In this document: positions 13,428 to 15,495 of the stretch, piece after piece
How positions within the stretch are numbered: position 1 is the first letter of the stretch
Layout of the letters: each line of letters opens with the position of its first letter
Origin: Collinsella aerofaciens
GTDB taxonomy: Bacteria > Actinomycetota > Coriobacteriia > Coriobacteriales > Coriobacteriaceae
Reading direction: 5' to 3'
Assembly (NCBI GenBank): GCA_008671285.1
Contig: RPYR01000207.1
Location: 1-15,495 of the forward strand
DNA: 15,495 nucleotides
The notes under the pieces: generated by a model
Databases searched by the model: none
Told to the model about the DNA's origin: nothing
The model's input: only the letters and a program-made list of their open reading frames with translations
Made by a program: the position numbers and the translations under genes

Positions 13428-15495
13428 TTAGGCGGAAACTGCAGCGGAAGCAGTGTTGGTCTCGTCCTCGTCGGTCCAAGCGTGCTTGGGCATAGGACGG
13501 AAAATCTGGAAGAGCATCGCGACCAGCAGCACGATAGCCACAACCGTCCAGAAGCCAAACTGCCCAAGGACAAGCAGGTTATAGAACTGGTTGATGAACA
13601 GGCCGATCACCCAAGCGAAGGCGCACTCGTAGCCGAGGGCAATCGCGGTCCACTTGCCGGAATCCATCTGGTTGCGGATGGTACCCATAGCGGCAAAGCA
13701 CGGAGCGCACAGCAGGTTGAACGCGCCGAAGGCAACGCAAGCGCCCATGGTGGGGAACATGCCGGCAAACGCGGTCCACAGGCTCGGGTCGGTCTCGCCC
13801 GCGTCGGCGACGGACAGCAGCGAGCCGGCGGTGGCGACGACGTTCTCCTTGGCGACGAGGCCAGAGACGGTCAGTGCGGTTGCCTGCCAGGTGCTAAAGC
13901 CGAGCGGGGCGAAGATCCAAGCGACCAGGTTGCCCAGCATGGCGAGCACGGAGTAGTCCATGAACTCCTCGGGGATGCCGTCCATCGCAGGCAGGAAGCC
14001 AAAGGAACCGTTGTAGCTACCAAAGTTGGACAGGAACCAAACCACGACAGTGGACGCGAAGATGACCGTGCCGGCCTTCTTGATAAAGGCCCAGCAGCGC
14101 TCCCACACGTGCAGCGCCCAAGAGCGGATCGCCGGGAAGTGGTAGGCAGGAAGCTCCATAACGAACGGCGTCGGGCGGCCGGCGAAGAGCTTGGTCTTCT
14201 TGAGCATGCGGCCCGAGGCGATGACGGCAAAGACGCCCAGGAAGTAGAAGAGCGGGCTGATCCACGCGGCGGTGGTGGAAGAATCGCCGATGATGGAGCC
14301 CATGAGCAGGGCGATGATCGGCAGCTTGGCGCCACAGGGAATGAACGTGGTGGTCATGACCGTCATGCGGCGGTCCTTCTCGTTCTCGATGGTCTTGGTG
14401 GCCATGACGCCGGGGACACCGCAGCCCGAGGACACGAGCATGGGGATAAAGGACTTACCGGACAGGCCAAAGCGGCGGAAAACGCGGTCCATGATAAAGG
14501 CGACGCGGGCCATGTAGCCGCAGTCCTCCAGGAAGGACAGCATGACGAACAGCAGGAACATCTGCGGCACAAAGCCGAAGATGGCGCCCAGGCCGCCGAC
14601 GATGCCGTCGCAGACCAGCGAATCGACCAGGCCACCGTCCTCGGTGCCGCCCGCCACAAGGGCGTCGTGCACCACGGTGGTGATACCCGGGACATAGGGG
14701 CCGTACTGTGCCGGGTCGACCGAGTCGGCATTGTCACCCGCAGCCTCGACGGCCGCGTCGTAGGCGTCGCGACCCTGGCCGAGCACATACCAACCGTCGG
14801 TACCGAAGAGCTGGTCGTTGGTGAAGTCGGTCACCGTGCCGCCCAGGGTAGAAACGGCGATGTAGTACACGCAGAACATGATGACCACAAAGATCGGCAG
14901 GCCCAGGATACGGTTGGTAACCACGCGGTCGATCTTCTCGGAGGTGCTCATCTTTGCCGGAGCATTGGTGAGGCACTCGTCAATGATGTGGGCAAGCACG
15001 CCGTAACGCTCGCCGGTGATGATGGACGCGGCGTCGTCGGCGCAGTCCTGCTCGCACTGGGCGACCAGCTGCTCCACGCGAGCGGCCTTCTCCTTGGTGA
15101 GGTTGATGAGCTTGCAGGCGTCTGCATCGCGCTCAAACAGCTTGACGGCGTAGTAGCGACGCTTGTTGGCGGGAACGCTCGCAGGCAGGTTATTCTCGAT
15201 GTGGTCCAGAACGTCCTCGATGGAGGAATCGAACTTGTGCTCCGGTACCTGGCCCTTAGAAGCAGCGGACTTCTTGACCTGATCGAACAGCTCCGTGATG
15301 CCCTTGTTCTTAAGAGCCGAGATCATCATGACCGGGCAACCGAGCTTCTTGGAAAGCTTGTCCGTGTCGATCTTATCGCCGTTCTTCTCGACCAGGTCGG
15401 CCATGTTGAGGGCAACGACCACGGGCAGGCCGGTCTCGATAACCTGAAGCGCCAGGTACAGGTTACGCTCGAGGTTGGTGGCATCGACGACTTGG
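13428..15495 (-). CDS. feoB: Ferrous iron transport protein B (5' end beyond the window)
   Basis: FeoB imports Fe2+ across the cytoplasmic membrane and carries a GTPase domain. The visible 688 codons begin in the G domain. The frame stays open to the window edge and reads VVDATNLERNLYL above the GTP-specificity motif NMAD (15396-15407) and the SALK loop, so a GTG at 15422 is internal, not the start. The helical spacer domain follows, then the membrane domain with both Gate motifs: SGCGVPG (near 14405-14430) and CGAKLPI (near 14320-14340). The loop after the first membrane helix looks longer than usual and is acidic (DAAVEAAGDNADSVDP). The G1 motif and any upstream feoA lie outside the window. 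A terminator follows the stop, and the Cys-rich partner gene is next. Confidence 0.96.
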   Translation of the reverse strand, partial: QVVDATNLERNLYLALQVIETGLPVVVALNMADLVEKNGDKIDTDKLSKKLGCPVMMISALKNKGITELFDQVKKSAASKGQVPEHKFDSSIEDVLDHIENNLPASVPANKRRYYAVKLFERDADACKLINLTKEKAARVEQLVAQCEQDCADDAASIITGERYGVLAHIIDECLTNAPAKMSTSEKIDRVVTNRILGLPIFVVIMFCVYYIAVSTLGGTVTDFTNDQLFGTDGWYVLGQGRDAYDAAVEAAGDNADSVDPAQYGPYVPGITTVVHDALVAGGTEDGGLVDSLVCDGIVGGLGAIFGFVPQMFLLFVMLSFLEDCGYMARVAFIMDRVFRRFGLSGKSFIPMLVSSGCGVPGVMATKTIENEKDRRMTVMTTTFIPCGAKLPIIALLMGSIIGDSSTTAAWISPLFYFLGVFAVIASGRMLKKTKLFAGRPTPFVMELPAYHFPAIRSWALHVWERCWAFIKKAGTVIFASTVVVWFLSNFGSYNGSFGFLPAMDGIPEEFMDYSVLAMLGNLVAWIFAPLGFSTWQATALTVSGLVAKENVVATAGSLLSVADAGETDPSLWTAFAGMFPTMGACVAFGAFNLLCAPCFAAMGTIRNQMDSGKWTAIALGYECAFAWVIGLFINQFYNLLVLGQFGFWTVVAIVLLVAMLFQIFRPMPKHAWTDEDETNTASAAVSA

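Noticed and set aside
15420..15422. GTG as the start of FeoB
   Set aside because: The upstream frame remains open to the window edge and encodes conserved FeoB G-domain sequence (VVDATNLERNLYL).

Overview
The window looks like chromosome from a GC-rich gut actinomycete, most likely Coriobacteriia and probably Collinsella. That is inferred from base composition by eye, the style of the FeoB and FeoB-associated small protein, and the GPH transporter; no marker gene in the window proves it. Every gene I can support lies on the minus strand, so transcription runs from high to low coordinates.

Right end (13023-15495): ferrous iron uptake. A 5'-truncated feoB runs off the window edge and ends at a terminator. 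It is followed by a separate small cysteine-rich, FeoB-associated membrane protein with its own terminator. Between them lies a degenerate palindromic repeat bounded by GGGACAG/CTGTCCC.

Middle (8-13 kb): a LacI-family regulator (11799-12878), then a 460-base gene-free gap (11339-11798). The gap holds a 199-bp element with 32-bp inverted arms around a perfect terminator hairpin, and a promoter with two GTGAACGTTCAC palindromes. This promoter drives the galacturonate isomerase pathway in catalytic order: uxaC (uronate isomerase), uxaB (tagaturonate reductase) and uxaA (altronate dehydratase), ending at a terminator at about 6665. The product would be 2-keto-3-deoxygluconate; its kinase and the aldolase are not in this window.

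Left part (1-6.4 kb): a second promoter with the same operators and a further shared 28-bp motif precedes a GPH-family sugar/uronide symporter. After a strong terminator-like hairpin come a GH28 polygalacturonase, an alpha/beta-hydrolase esterase and a 721-residue pectin methylesterase fused to a second esterase. The last two genes overlap by 4 bp.

Taken together this is a pectin oligosaccharide utilisation locus. None of the three polymer-directed enzymes has a visible signal peptide. The simplest reading is that short methylated and acetylated oligogalacturonides are imported whole by the symporter, de-esterified and hydrolysed in the cytoplasm, and the galacturonate passed to UxaC, UxaB and UxaA. 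The LacI protein is the obvious candidate for binding the GTGAACGTTCAC sites. The most notable signals are the composite promoter architecture repeated 5 kb apart, the esterase fusion, the all-cytoplasmic enzyme set, the inverted-repeat element behind lacI, and the stem-loops between most cistrons. No tRNA, rRNA, CRISPR array or insertion-sequence gene was seen.
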